In this document: piece by piece, positions 40,433-48,524 of the stretch
Position numbering within the stretch: position 1 is the first letter of the stretch
How the letters are laid out: every line of letters starts with the position of its first letter
From: Saccharopolyspora soli
Lineage (GTDB): Bacteria; Actinomycetota; Actinomycetes; Mycobacteriales; Pseudonocardiaceae
Length of the DNA: 64,000 bases
Assembly: GCF_022678645.1 (NCBI RefSeq)
Contig: NZ_JALBWV010000001.1
Location: 1-64,000, forward strand
Direction of reading: 5' to 3'
The notes under the pieces: model-generated
What the model was told of the DNA's origin: nothing
The model's database searches: none
What the model saw: the letters and a program-made list of their open reading frames with translations, nothing else
Position numbers and translations under genes: made by a program

Positions 40433-40470
40433 AACTTCCAGTCAATAGAATAATCCAATGACTGAAAGTT
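40433..40470. promoter_or_regulatory. Long two-part inverted repeat, candidate TetR operator
   Basis: AACTT-N-CAGTCA (40433-40444) and TGACTG-N-AAGTT (40459-40470) are exact reverse complements over eleven positions, with one unpaired base in each arm and a 14-base AT-rich centre. Position just upstream of the TetR start and AT-rich core suit an operator overlapping the promoter. Confidence 0.65.
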
Positions 40471-40521
40471 TGCTCGAGGGGTGATCGACGCCTCGCGTCG
40501 TCTTCAGGAAGCGCCGTTCGG

Positions 40522-40812
40522 GTGCTCTCCGGAGACCGGCCAGCGGCCATCGCCGCGCTCAGGACGTCGGTTCGACATCGGCCGAACTGCGAACGCCGCT
40601 CCCGCGCGATCACCCTGGCCCGGCTGGCCGAACTCCAGCTCGCGGACGGCCAACTCGAACGCGCCTGCGACACGTGGCACCAATTCCTCGACGACTACCC
40701 GTACCTTTCCTCGCGGCCTGCTGACGCCGCCCTGGCCGCGCTGCGTTCCTGCGTGCGCCCCTTCGCGGCGAATCCGGTCGCCGGTGTGCTCCTGCACAGA
40801 GCCGCGACGTGA
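40522..40812 (+). pseudogene. C-terminal remnant of a TPR-containing (XRE-type) regulator
   Basis: The frame encodes RPAAIAALRTSVRHRP and RAITLARLAELQLADGQLER, then CDTWHQFLDDYP and ADAALAALRSCVRPF, about 96 residues in all. This is the TPR tail found at the end of about 400-residue actinobacterial helix-turn-helix regulators. No helix-turn-helix or earlier TPR sequence precedes it in any frame, and upstream DNA is the TetR promoter. The gene has lost about three quarters of its length. A short expressed protein from GTG 40522 is not excluded but unlikely. The rest of the gap (40813-40977) holds nothing recognisable. Confidence 0.65.
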
Positions 40813-40977
40813 GCACATTTCGGCACCGCACAGTTCGTCCACTGTGGAGTTCGGCGCGGTTTCGCCGTCGGACCGTGCCGCGCGGTCGTGATGGCGTGGT
40901 CTGAACCAGATGCCCGTTTGAGCGCGGCGGTGCGCTAGCATCGCGTGGCGGTCAACACGGCGAGGGGCGTGGATGAG

Positions 40978-41796
40978 ATGGCGGACGGTGCCGACGCTGC
41001 GGAGGAACAGCGTGACGTCCCGTTGATTGACAGCAGCGTGCCGCACTCGGCGCGGATGTGGGACTTCTGGCTCGGCGGCAAGGACAACTACGAGGCCGAC
41101 CGGCGGGCGGGCGAGACCGCGCGCGAAGCCTACCCCGGCATCGTCGACATCGCGCGCACCAGCCGGGAGATGCTCAGCCGCGCAGTGCGGTTCCTGGTGT
41201 GCGAGGCGGGTGTCCGCCAGTTCCTCGACGTCGGCACTGGGCTGCCCACCGCCGAGAACACCCACGAGATCGCGCAGAAGTACGCGCCGGAGAGCCGCAT
41301 CGTCTACGTGGACAACGACCCGCTGGTGCTCACCCACGCCCGTGCGTTGCTGGTCGGCGCCCGCGAGGGCGCGACCGACTACCTGCACGCGGACGTGCGC
41401 GAACCGCAGTCGATCCTGGAGAACGCCGAGCGCACCCTCGACCTCTCCCGCCCGGTAGCGCTGATCCTGTTCGGGATCGTGGGACACATCGATGAACACG
41501 CGGAGGCGGTTTCGATAGTGCGGCGCCTGATGTCCGGGCTGGCCGCCGGGAGCTACCTCGCGCTGTACACCGGCACCGACGCCGACCCCGCACTGGTCGA
41601 GGCCGAGCGGCGCATCGGCGAAAACGGCGGGACGCCCTACCGGCTCTCCAACCCGGAGCAGGTCAACGAGCTCTTCTCCGGCCTGGAGATCATCGAACCC
41701 GGAGTGGTACCCGGCCCGCAATGGCGTCCGGAGGGACCCGTCGTCGATTCACCGGCCAAAACCGCTTCCCTCGGTGGCCTCGCGCGCAAGCCCTGA
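40978..41796 (+). CDS. S-adenosyl methyltransferase, PF04672 (DUF574) type, second copy
   Basis: The 272-residue paralogue of the enzyme at 28446 shares SARMWDFWLGGKDNYEAD, FLDVGTGLPTAENTHE, IVYVDNDPLVLTHARAL and VNELFSGLEIIEPGVV. It should methylate an unknown acceptor with SAM. ATG 40978 is preceded by GAGGGG; a GTG at 40945 gives a longer N-terminus without a ribosome site. It converges on an esterase gene with a 28-bp gap. Divergence from the first copy is too large for a recent duplication. Confidence 0.9.
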   Translation: MADGADAAEEQRDVPLIDSSVPHSARMWDFWLGGKDNYEADRRAGETAREAYPGIVDIARTSREMLSRAVRFLVCEAGVRQFLDVGTGLPTAENTHEIAQKYAPESRIVYVDNDPLVLTHARALLVGAREGATDYLHADVREPQSILENAERTLDLSRPVALILFGIVGHIDEHAEAVSIVRRLMSGLAAGSYLALYTGTDADPALVEAERRIGENGGTPYRLSNPEQVNELFSGLEIIEPGVVPGPQWRPEGPVVDSPAKTASLGGLARKP

Positions 41797-41824
41797 TCCC
41801 TTAGTTCCCTGCATCGCGGTGTCG

Positions 41825-42760
41825 TCAGGGGTCGCTCGACTTGGCGCTGGCGGCGATGACGTGGCTCGCGATCAGGTCGTACATCTCCCGCACTAGCTCG
41901 TCAGCGCCCCCGAGAAGGTCGTACCCGTGATCCGCTCCCCGGATGTCGCGGTGCTCCCGCAGGACTCCGTCGCGGCGCAACGACTCGGCGTAGCGGACCC
42001 CCTCGTCGCGCAGCAGATCCAGTTCGGCGGTGATGACCAGCGCTGGCGCGACGCCGGTCAGGTCTCGGTCGTTCTCGCCGAGCGCGGGGGAGACCAGCGG
42101 ATCGGTCCGCTGGGCCTTCTCCGGTGTGTAGGCGTTGTCGAAGATCTCGGCCATCCACGGCTTGAGGAACGGGCGCTCCGACCGGGTACGAGCGCGTAGC
42201 TTGTCCTTGCCCGAGGTCGCGAGATCCAGCGGCGGATAATGCAGGACCTGCAAGGAGATGTCGGGCCCGCCGAGGTCACGTGCCTGGCGCGCGACAGCGG
42301 CGGCCAGCGCCCCGCCCGCGCTCTGACCGCCGACGCTGACTCGGCACCTGTCCACGCCGAGGTCGGTGCCGTGCTCGCAGATCCAGCGGACGACCTCGTA
42401 GCAAGCTTTGGGTGGCATGGGGAAAGGATGCTGCGGCGCGACGGGGTAGTCCACGTTGATCACCGCCACGCCCGCGCGCGCCGCGAGGTAGCGGCACAGC
42501 GGATCGTCCTGCTCGGGATTGCGGATGACGAACCCGCCGCCGTGGAAGTTCACGTGCGCTGCCGGTGGGCTCTCGGTCCCGTCCGGCGGCAGGTACACCG
42601 TGGCGGGGACGGGCCCGTGGCCGGTCGGGATGCGCACCGAACGGGTCCGGCCGGGAATCTCGGGGAAGCGGACTTGTCCGCCCGTCTTGGCCAGGTGAGC
42701 GAGCGACTGGAACGCGGTCGCGGCCAACCGCGCCGCAGGAGGCCAGCTCAGGAACGACAC
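41825..42760 (-). CDS. Alpha/beta hydrolase, hormone-sensitive-lipase-like esterase
   Basis: The 311-residue esterase has an HGGG oxyanion motif (residues 73-76), GQSAGG nucleophile elbow with Ser147, an Asp in the ELDLLRDEG motif and His in GADHGYDL. This is the full HSL-family catalytic set. It should hydrolyse short acyl esters in the cytoplasm. The start is GTG 42760. It diverges from the small protein/amidase operon. Confidence 0.9.
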   Translation of the reverse strand: MSFLSWPPAARLAATAFQSLAHLAKTGGQVRFPEIPGRTRSVRIPTGHGPVPATVYLPPDGTESPPAAHVNFHGGGFVIRNPEQDDPLCRYLAARAGVAVINVDYPVAPQHPFPMPPKACYEVVRWICEHGTDLGVDRCRVSVGGQSAGGALAAAVARQARDLGGPDISLQVLHYPPLDLATSGKDKLRARTRSERPFLKPWMAEIFDNAYTPEKAQRTDPLVSPALGENDRDLTGVAPALVITAELDLLRDEGVRYAESLRRDGVLREHRDIRGADHGYDLLGGADELVREMYDLIASHVIAASAKSSDP

Positions 42761-42884
42761 ACCGCCAACTTAGGTCGAGAGGTTGTTGCGCGCGCACGGC
42801 TTTACCTCGTCGCAACATTTCGCGATCATGATCGAAATCTTTGCGACGAAGGCTGGCTTTCCCCGAATGGAGGAGGTTTTCCCG

Positions 42885-43163
42885 ATGGCGCCCGCGCCTA
42901 CCGACGACGAACTCGACACCCTCATCCGAGCGCGCTTGGCGCTGCTCGGCATCGATCTCGACCAGCTCCCACCGGGCACTGCCGCCGACCCCGAGACCGG
43001 TGCACCTGGCCGGGACACCGCGTTGGAAAGCCTGCGTTCCTTCATGCGCACCACCGTCCTGCCGCTGGCCGCCTACCGATTCGGTGGCGATTCCGCGCTG
43101 GCGCAGCAGGTTGCGCCGCCGCAGCTCTACCCGTCCATCGCGACCGCTTGGACCCGATCATGA
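42885..43163 (+). CDS. Small acidic protein translationally coupled to the amidase
   Basis: I do not recognise the family. The 92-residue product (MAPAPTDDELDTLIRARLAL start) looks helical and acidic without signal peptide or cysteine. The ATG at 42885 is preceded by GGAGG nine bases upstream; an in-frame ATG at 42783 is poorly supported. Its stop overlaps the amidase start (ATGA, 43160-43163), so the two are made together. Small helical partners with such coupling are known for some amidases (AtzG with AtzE), a parallel in layout only. No sequence match to AtzG is claimed. Confidence 0.7.
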   Translation: MAPAPTDDELDTLIRARLALLGIDLDQLPPGTAADPETGAPGRDTALESLRSFMRTTVLPLAAYRFGGDSALAQQVAPPQLYPSIATAWTRS

Positions 43164-44746
43164 CCGAACCGCTCGACCGGCGGGTGGACCGGCGCGGTTT
43201 TCTAGTCCGCACCGCCGCACTCGGCGTCACCGGAGCCGTGGCGTTGCCCGCCATCGCCGAGGCTGTGCCTGCCGCGAGTTCTCCGGCCCAACCCGCCGAC
43301 GTCGAGCCGCGCGCGGAGGCGCTGGCCGATCCCACGGAGCTGACCATCGCCGAGGCCGCGACCCTGATCAGGCGCGGACGATTACGGCCAGAACAGCTGG
43401 TGGAGGCCTACCTCGGCAGGATTCACGCCCACGACGGCACTTACCAGGCGTTCAACCTCGTTCGCGAGGCCCAGGCGTTGGCCGAGGCCCGTGCGGCCGG
43501 GCAGCAGCGTCCACGTGGCCCGTTGCACGGAATCCCGTTGGCCCTCAAGGACAACTACTTCACCGCCGGGACGCGCACCACGGCGAATTCGTTCCTGTTC
43601 GCGGACTTCGTACCGCCCTACGACGCCACGCCCGTGGCGCGGTTGAAGGCGGCTGGCGCGATCGTGCTCGGCAAGACGCAGATGGGGCCACTGGCGACGA
43701 CGCGTGCGACCACCCCGGACGGCCGGGTCACCACGGTCAACGCGTGGGCGCCGAACCGGCCCGAAGTCGATCCGGGTGGCTCGTCCACGGGAACCGCGAC
43801 CGCCGTTGCCGGACGCATGGCGACTTCCGGCACTGGAACCCAGACCGGCGGATCGATCACCGCACCGTCGAACGCGCAGAACCTCACCGGCCTCAAGCCG
43901 ACCATGGGCCGCGTGTCGCTGCACGGCATCGTTCCGCTGAGCTACACCCGCGATCACCCCGGCCCGCTGGCCAGGGACGCGCTCGACGCCGCGATCATGC
44001 TGTCCGCCATGGCCGGGCCCGACCCGCAGGACCCGCGCACCCAGGGCCTGCCGCAGGTTCCCGACCTGATCAGCGCGGCAACGCCGGTCACCAACGGCGG
44101 CAAGGTCCAGCTGCGCTGGCCGACCCGGATCGGCGTGATCCCCGGCTACATCTCGGGGGACCCGGCAACCGCGCAGGCCAGAGCGGCGTTCCTCGACACG
44201 CTCGGGAACATTCCGGGCGCCACCGTCGTCGACGTCTCGCTGCCGGATGAATGGGACCTGCTGACCGGCAACGCCTTCAACAACATCCGGTTGCCCGAAC
44301 GCAGCGAGCCGTTCCTGCCGCAGTTGACCGACGACCTGCGCAAGTTCGGGGTGTCGGTGCTCGGCTGGTTGCAGGGCGCCCTGCTGGGCGCCGACGAGTT
44401 CCTGATCGGCCAGCGCGCCAAGCTCCTGCTGCTCGACCGGGTGCTGACGGATCTGTTCGCGCGGTGCGATGTCGTGGTGCAGACCGGCCCCGTGCCGTTC
44501 GACATCCTCGGCCTGCCGGAACTGGCGGTGCCGATCGGATTCACCTCGGATGGCCTGCCGATCGGCGCCGTCCTGGGCGGCTCGCCGTTCGCCGAGGACC
44601 GGTTGCTGTCGGTCGGGGCCGCCTACCAGGCGGTCACGGACTGGCACCGGCGTCGACCGACCGATCCCGCTGCGGTCAGCACCAAGCTGGCGCCCGCCGC
44701 GCAGCAGCGACTCGGCGCGGTGGACGTGGCGAACACCATGCAGTGA
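43160..44746 (+). CDS. Tat-exported amidase (amidase signature family)
   Basis: The 528-residue enzyme has a twin-arginine signal (RRGFLVRTAALGVTGAVALP, residues 11-30) followed by an Ala-rich cleavage region, so it should be folded inside and exported by Tat. The amidase signature core is intact: Lys130 in ALKDNYF, the PGGSSTG loop with cis-Ser at 208-209, and nucleophile Ser232 in TGGSI. Catalysis is by the Ser-cisSer-Lys triad, hydrolysing amide bonds. Substrate unknown. It starts by ATGA overlap with the 92-residue protein; a strong terminator follows at 44769-44809. Tat export with a non-exported partner gene is curious, since the small protein has no signal. Confidence 0.9.
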   Translation: MTEPLDRRVDRRGFLVRTAALGVTGAVALPAIAEAVPAASSPAQPADVEPRAEALADPTELTIAEAATLIRRGRLRPEQLVEAYLGRIHAHDGTYQAFNLVREAQALAEARAAGQQRPRGPLHGIPLALKDNYFTAGTRTTANSFLFADFVPPYDATPVARLKAAGAIVLGKTQMGPLATTRATTPDGRVTTVNAWAPNRPEVDPGGSSTGTATAVAGRMATSGTGTQTGGSITAPSNAQNLTGLKPTMGRVSLHGIVPLSYTRDHPGPLARDALDAAIMLSAMAGPDPQDPRTQGLPQVPDLISAATPVTNGGKVQLRWPTRIGVIPGYISGDPATAQARAAFLDTLGNIPGATVVDVSLPDEWDLLTGNAFNNIRLPERSEPFLPQLTDDLRKFGVSVLGWLQGALLGADEFLIGQRAKLLLLDRVLTDLFARCDVVVQTGPVPFDILGLPELAVPIGFTSDGLPIGAVLGGSPFAEDRLLSVGAAYQAVTDWHRRRPTDPAAVSTKLAPAAQQRLGAVDVANTMQ

Positions 44747-44768
44747 CGGGAAAATCGACTGCTGGGTG

Positions 44769-44809
44769 CCCCGGCGCTCCCGGATTCATCCGGGACCTGC
44801 CGGGGTTTT
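44769..44809 (+). terminator. Intrinsic terminator of the amidase operon
   Basis: An outer stem CCCCGGC (44769-44775)/GCCGGGG (44799-44805) encloses an inner stem TCCCGGAT (44778-44785)/ATCCGGGA (44788-44795) and is followed by TTTT (44806-44809). It begins 22 bases after the amidase stop, and is one of the clearest Rho-independent terminators in the window. Confidence 0.85.
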
Positions 44810-44854
44810 GTCCTCCGTGGATGGATCAACCGGGGAGCCGGTCTGGTCCGTCGG

Positions 44855-45751
44855 TCAAGCGTCCTGGGCGTAGTCGGCGAGGATGTGCTTGATGATGCGT
44901 CGGGGCTCCTCGGCTTCCGGGGAGTCCTGGTCGAGGTGCGCGACGAGGGTGATCAGCGCCTTCCACAACGCCCAGCCCCGACCGCGCGCCCAGGTGGCCG
45001 GGTCGATGGCGAGAGCACGGCGGAAGGCATCCCGGCTTCGCCCGGACAGCAGCGTCCACGCGATGACGACGTCGCAGGCCGGATCGCCGATCCCGGTTCC
45101 GCCGAAGTCGATCACTGCGGCCAGCATTCCGTTCCGCACGAGCAGGTTTCCCACGGCGACATCGCCGTGGAACCAGACGGGCTCGCCCTGCCGAGCAGTC
45201 GAGACGGCGTCCTCCCAAACCGCGAGGACAGCGTCGCGAGGGATCTCGCTGCCCAACTCGGCGACCGAACGCAGTGTTTCGTCCGCATAGGTGGAAAGCG
45301 GGCCGCCCCGGAAGAAGTTGTGCGGGCCGGGCTCCGGGCCATCGGTGGGGTCGATCCTCCCCAGCGCCACCAGGAATTCCGCGAGCCTGGTCGCGAACGC
45401 CGCCAGGTCGCGGATGCGCGCTCCAGTCGCGGCGCGGCCGTCGAGCCAGCGGTACACCGACCATGAGTACGGGTAGCCATGTTCGGGCACGCCCTTGGCG
45501 ACCGGAGCCGGAATGGGCAGTGGGAGTTGGGGAGCCAGCGCGGGAAGCCAGCGCTGCTCCTTTTCCACCGCCAAGGCGTACCAGTCGCCGCTGGGCAGCC
45601 GAATGGACAGTTCGTCGCCCAAGCGGAACGTCCGGTTGTCGTGGCCGGGGACCTCTACGGCGGTGACGGGAAGTTCCGCCCACTGCGGGAACTGGCTGTC
45701 CACCAGCCGACGAGCTAGATCCGCATCGATGACCGCGGCACCATCACCCAT
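44855..45751 (-). CDS. Aminoglycoside phosphotransferase (APH)-fold small-molecule kinase
   Basis: The 298-residue kinase has the APH core: an ATP-lobe start at residues 25-70, Brenner motif HGDVAVGN (His195, Asp197, Asn202) and metal-binding Asp215 in IDFGGTGIGDPACD. It should phosphorylate a small molecule or antibiotic; chromosomal APH-fold genes in actinobacteria are numerous and few are proven resistance genes. The ATG at 45751 has GGGAGG upstream. Flanked by the amidase operon and the MHS transporter, with no visible functional tie. Confidence 0.87.
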   Translation of the reverse strand: MGDGAAVIDADLARRLVDSQFPQWAELPVTAVEVPGHDNRTFRLGDELSIRLPSGDWYALAVEKEQRWLPALAPQLPLPIPAPVAKGVPEHGYPYSWSVYRWLDGRAATGARIRDLAAFATRLAEFLVALGRIDPTDGPEPGPHNFFRGGPLSTYADETLRSVAELGSEIPRDAVLAVWEDAVSTARQGEPVWFHGDVAVGNLLVRNGMLAAVIDFGGTGIGDPACDVVIAWTLLSGRSRDAFRRALAIDPATWARGRGWALWKALITLVAHLDQDSPEAEEPRRIIKHILADYAQDA

Positions 45752-45875
45752 CGCACCTCCCTTCGCCGACCGTCCCCTGCTACGGCTCCCAGTTTGGACG
45801 ATCGGGGCGTGCGACCGCATCCGGTTTTCCGTGCCGTGGCCGGGAATGGCTCACCTGCGCGGAAAACCGGGGACG

Positions 45876-47180
45876 TCACCGCTGCGCCGTCCGGGACACG
45901 GGCGTGCGTCGCTTCCACATGGTCGCGACCGCGATCAGCCCGATGAGGCATGTCGTTGCGACGAAGTAGTAGGGCGACCGGAGGTCGTGCGTTTCGCGCA
46001 CCAGCCACGTCCCGACGTAGGGGGCGGTTCCCCCGGCGATGACCACGGAGACGTTGGTCGCCAGCGCGGTGCCGGTGTAGCGGACCTCGTCGTCGAAGAG
46101 TTGCGGCGTGACCGTGAAGGAGGCGACCTGCAGGAAGGACATGTTGACCACGATCGCGAGGTAGCCGATGGCGGCGAGCGCGAAATTGCCGAAGTCCATC
46201 AGCACCAGGCCCGGATAGGTGATGAGTGCGTATCCGGCGAGCCCGATGAGCGCGACGTTGAGCGAGCCGATGCGATCCGCCAGCGCACCGGTGAGCGGCA
46301 TCAGCAGCACTGCGATGATGGTGACCGCCGCGGTCAGCCAGTACACCCACGACCTGGGGTAGTTGAGGTCGGTCACCAGGTAGATGCCGATGAACGTCGA
46401 GCCGATGTACGCCGCGCCTTGGACGCCGATGCCCAGTGCGGTGGCCTTCAGCAGGGCAGCCGGGTAGGACCGCAGCGCGGACACCAGCGGGAAGCCGTGC
46501 TTGCCGGATTGCCCGAGGTGCGGATTGGTGTCCGGGATCATGCGGCGGGCCAGGTAGCAGATGACGGTGAGCGGCAACCCGATGAGGAACGGGATGCGCC
46601 ATCCCCAGCTCTCCAGTTGCTGCGTCGCCAGCAGACCGGACATGACACCGACAGCGGCCGACGCCACCGCGAAGCCAGCGTTCGTTCCCATCGGCACGAA
46701 GGCGCCGTAGCGCGCCTTCCGATCGCCAGGCGCCGCCTCCGCGATGACGGTCGCGGCACCACCGACCTCGCCGCCCGCGAAGAAGCCCTGCGCGATGCGG
46801 ACGACGACGAGCAGCAGCGGCGCCAGCACCCCGGCCACCGCGTACGTCGGCAGCAAGCCAACCGCCGTGTTGGCCAGGCCGATGCCGACGACGGTGATGA
46901 GCAGGGCCCGTCGCCGCCCGAACTGGTCGCCGATCCAGCCGAAGACGATCCCGCCGACCGGTCGGATGATGTAGGAGAGGGCGAACACGGCGAGCACGGA
47001 CAGCAGCGACGCCACCGGGTCCTGTCCGGGGAAGAACAACGGCGCGATGATCGTCGACACGTATCCGTAGAGGGCGTAGTCGTAGTACTCGATGAGCGTG
47101 CCGATCCCCCCGGCGAGGGCTACCCGCCGCACCCCGCTGGCGGTCCGGGCGGGTGCCGACTCGATGTCGCGGAGGCTCAT
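45876..47180 (-). CDS. MFS transporter, metabolite:proton symporter (MHS) type
   Basis: The 434-residue permease has twelve transmembrane segments and MHS-family hallmarks: GTLIEYYDYALYGY at the start, GWIGDQFGRRRALL in loop 2-3 (MFS motif A), and RIAQGFFAGGEVGG in helix 4. Relatives carry shikimate, citrate, alpha-ketoglutarate or betaines with protons. ATG 47180 has GGAGGAG upstream; the longer frame from 47234 lacks a site. It is last on the strand after DUF993 and CoA transferase genes, so it probably imports the organic acid they degrade. Confidence 0.9.
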   Translation of the reverse strand: MSLRDIESAPARTASGVRRVALAGGIGTLIEYYDYALYGYVSTIIAPLFFPGQDPVASLLSVLAVFALSYIIRPVGGIVFGWIGDQFGRRRALLITVVGIGLANTAVGLLPTYAVAGVLAPLLLVVVRIAQGFFAGGEVGGAATVIAEAAPGDRKARYGAFVPMGTNAGFAVASAAVGVMSGLLATQQLESWGWRIPFLIGLPLTVICYLARRMIPDTNPHLGQSGKHGFPLVSALRSYPAALLKATALGIGVQGAAYIGSTFIGIYLVTDLNYPRSWVYWLTAAVTIIAVLLMPLTGALADRIGSLNVALIGLAGYALITYPGLVLMDFGNFALAAIGYLAIVVNMSFLQVASFTVTPQLFDDEVRYTGTALATNVSVVIAGGTAPYVGTWLVRETHDLRSPYYFVATTCLIGLIAVATMWKRRTPVSRTAQR

Positions 47181-47326
47181 GCGACTCCTCCGTCCGGCTG
47201 CGGCTTCGTTGCCGTTGTCATGTTTCCGCTCCAATGTCGTCGGTGCTGGCTGGTGGGCCGGGTCCGTCCACAGTGTCCGGTGCTGGTTCCGCGTGATCGC
47301 TCACTCGGTCGCGAACCTGTTGGCGT

Positions 47327-48502
47327 TCAATCGATTCCTCCAGCCGTCAGGAGCAGGCGCATGCGGTGTGCGGCGAGGTCGGGATCGGGGAACAGGCCGA
47401 GTTCGTCGGTGCGCACGAACAGGTCGCTGAGGTGTTGCAGCGACCGCATGCCTTCGCGTCCGGTGACCATCCGGAAGTGGTCCTGGTGGCCGGAGAGCCA
47501 CGCGACGAACACGCAGCCCACCTTGTAGCGGTCAGCCGGTGCCTCGAACATCTTGACCGCCATCGGGATCGATCGGTTCATCGCGGCCGCGAACCCCTGC
47601 TCGTCACCGGCGTCGAGTGCGGCGAAGCCCGCGGCGGCGATGGGCGCGATCGGGTCGAGCACGCCGAGCAGGCCGTGGCTGTGGTGCACGCCGTCGCCGA
47701 GCAGCAGGTCCGTGTAGCCGTAGTCGTCACCGGTGAACACCTTGACCGAGCTCGGCAGTCGACGGCGGAACTCCTTTTCCAACTCGTCGTCGAGCAGGCT
47801 GAACTTGATGCCGTCGAGGTGTTCGGCGTTCTCCCGCGCCATCCGCACGACGACGTCCATCGCCTCGACCGGGTCCGAGTGTCCCCAGTAGCCGGTGAGC
47901 GTCGGGTCGAAGACCGGGCCCAGCCAGTGCACGATGGCCGGTCGGTCCGCCTTCGCGAGCACTTCCCGGTAGACCGACAGGTAGTCGTCCTCGGACCGGG
48001 CGGCCGAGACGAGTGCGTGGCTCGCTCGGAGCACCGCCGCACTTCCCTGCGCTTGGACGAATTCGAGCTGCTCGATGTAGGCGTCCACGATTTCCGCGAG
48101 CTCGGGACGCGGGGAGGTGAGCTGCTCGGTCCCGGCCCCCGCGACGACGGCGGCTCCTGCCTCGCGGGCGGCGGCCACGCCGAGCCTGATGAGTTCCTGG
48201 GCCTGCGGCCAATCCAGACCGCCGGGCCCGCGTTCCGAAGTGTCCATTCCTTCGGCGATCCCGATGCCGTAGCTGAACAGGTGCCGCCGGAACGCGATCG
48301 TCGCCTCCCAGTCCACCGGCGGCGCGACGCCGGGCGTGTAGTCGCCGCGGACATCGGCGACCACGTGCGCTGCGGCCAGCACGGTGCGCGACGTGAAGGG
48401 CGCCGGGTGGCGGGGGTAGTCGACGGGCTCGTGCATCACGTGGCGGGCGGTACCACCGTCCACGGTGGGCAGTAGGAGGTCGATCGCGGTGCGGGCTGTC
48501 AC
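47327..48502 (-). CDS. DUF993 protein, dihydrodipicolinate-synthase-like TIM barrel
   Basis: This 391-residue protein belongs to DUF993, a group related to class I aldolases of the DapA superfamily. Lys233 in DGIKFSLLD lies where the Schiff-base lysine of such barrels is expected; this alignment is by eye. No enzyme of the family is characterised to my knowledge, but a retro-aldol or aldol step fits its place next to CoA transferase, hydratase and dehydrogenase genes. The GTG at 48502 has GAGGAG eight bases upstream and follows the CoA transferase stop by 22 bp. Confidence 0.85.
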   Translation of the reverse strand: MTARTAIDLLLPTVDGGTARHVMHEPVDYPRHPAPFTSRTVLAAAHVVADVRGDYTPGVAPPVDWEATIAFRRHLFSYGIGIAEGMDTSERGPGGLDWPQAQELIRLGVAAAREAGAAVVAGAGTEQLTSPRPELAEIVDAYIEQLEFVQAQGSAAVLRASHALVSAARSEDDYLSVYREVLAKADRPAIVHWLGPVFDPTLTGYWGHSDPVEAMDVVVRMARENAEHLDGIKFSLLDDELEKEFRRRLPSSVKVFTGDDYGYTDLLLGDGVHHSHGLLGVLDPIAPIAAAGFAALDAGDEQGFAAAMNRSIPMAVKMFEAPADRYKVGCVFVAWLSGHQDHFRMVTGREGMRSLQHLSDLFVRTDELGLFPDPDLAAHRMRLLLTAGGID

Positions 48503-48524
48503 GGTTGATCTCCTCGGGGATGGG

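Noticed and set aside
44855-45751. APH-fold kinase as an antibiotic-resistance gene
   Set aside because: The fold is shared by many small-molecule kinases; nothing nearby indicates an antibiotic substrate, so only kinase fold is claimed.
45495-47528. 677-codon plus-strand frame opposite the APH and MHS transporter genes
   Set aside because: Spans two genes and their gap on the other strand, and its product is a charged low-complexity chain (Asp/Arg/His).
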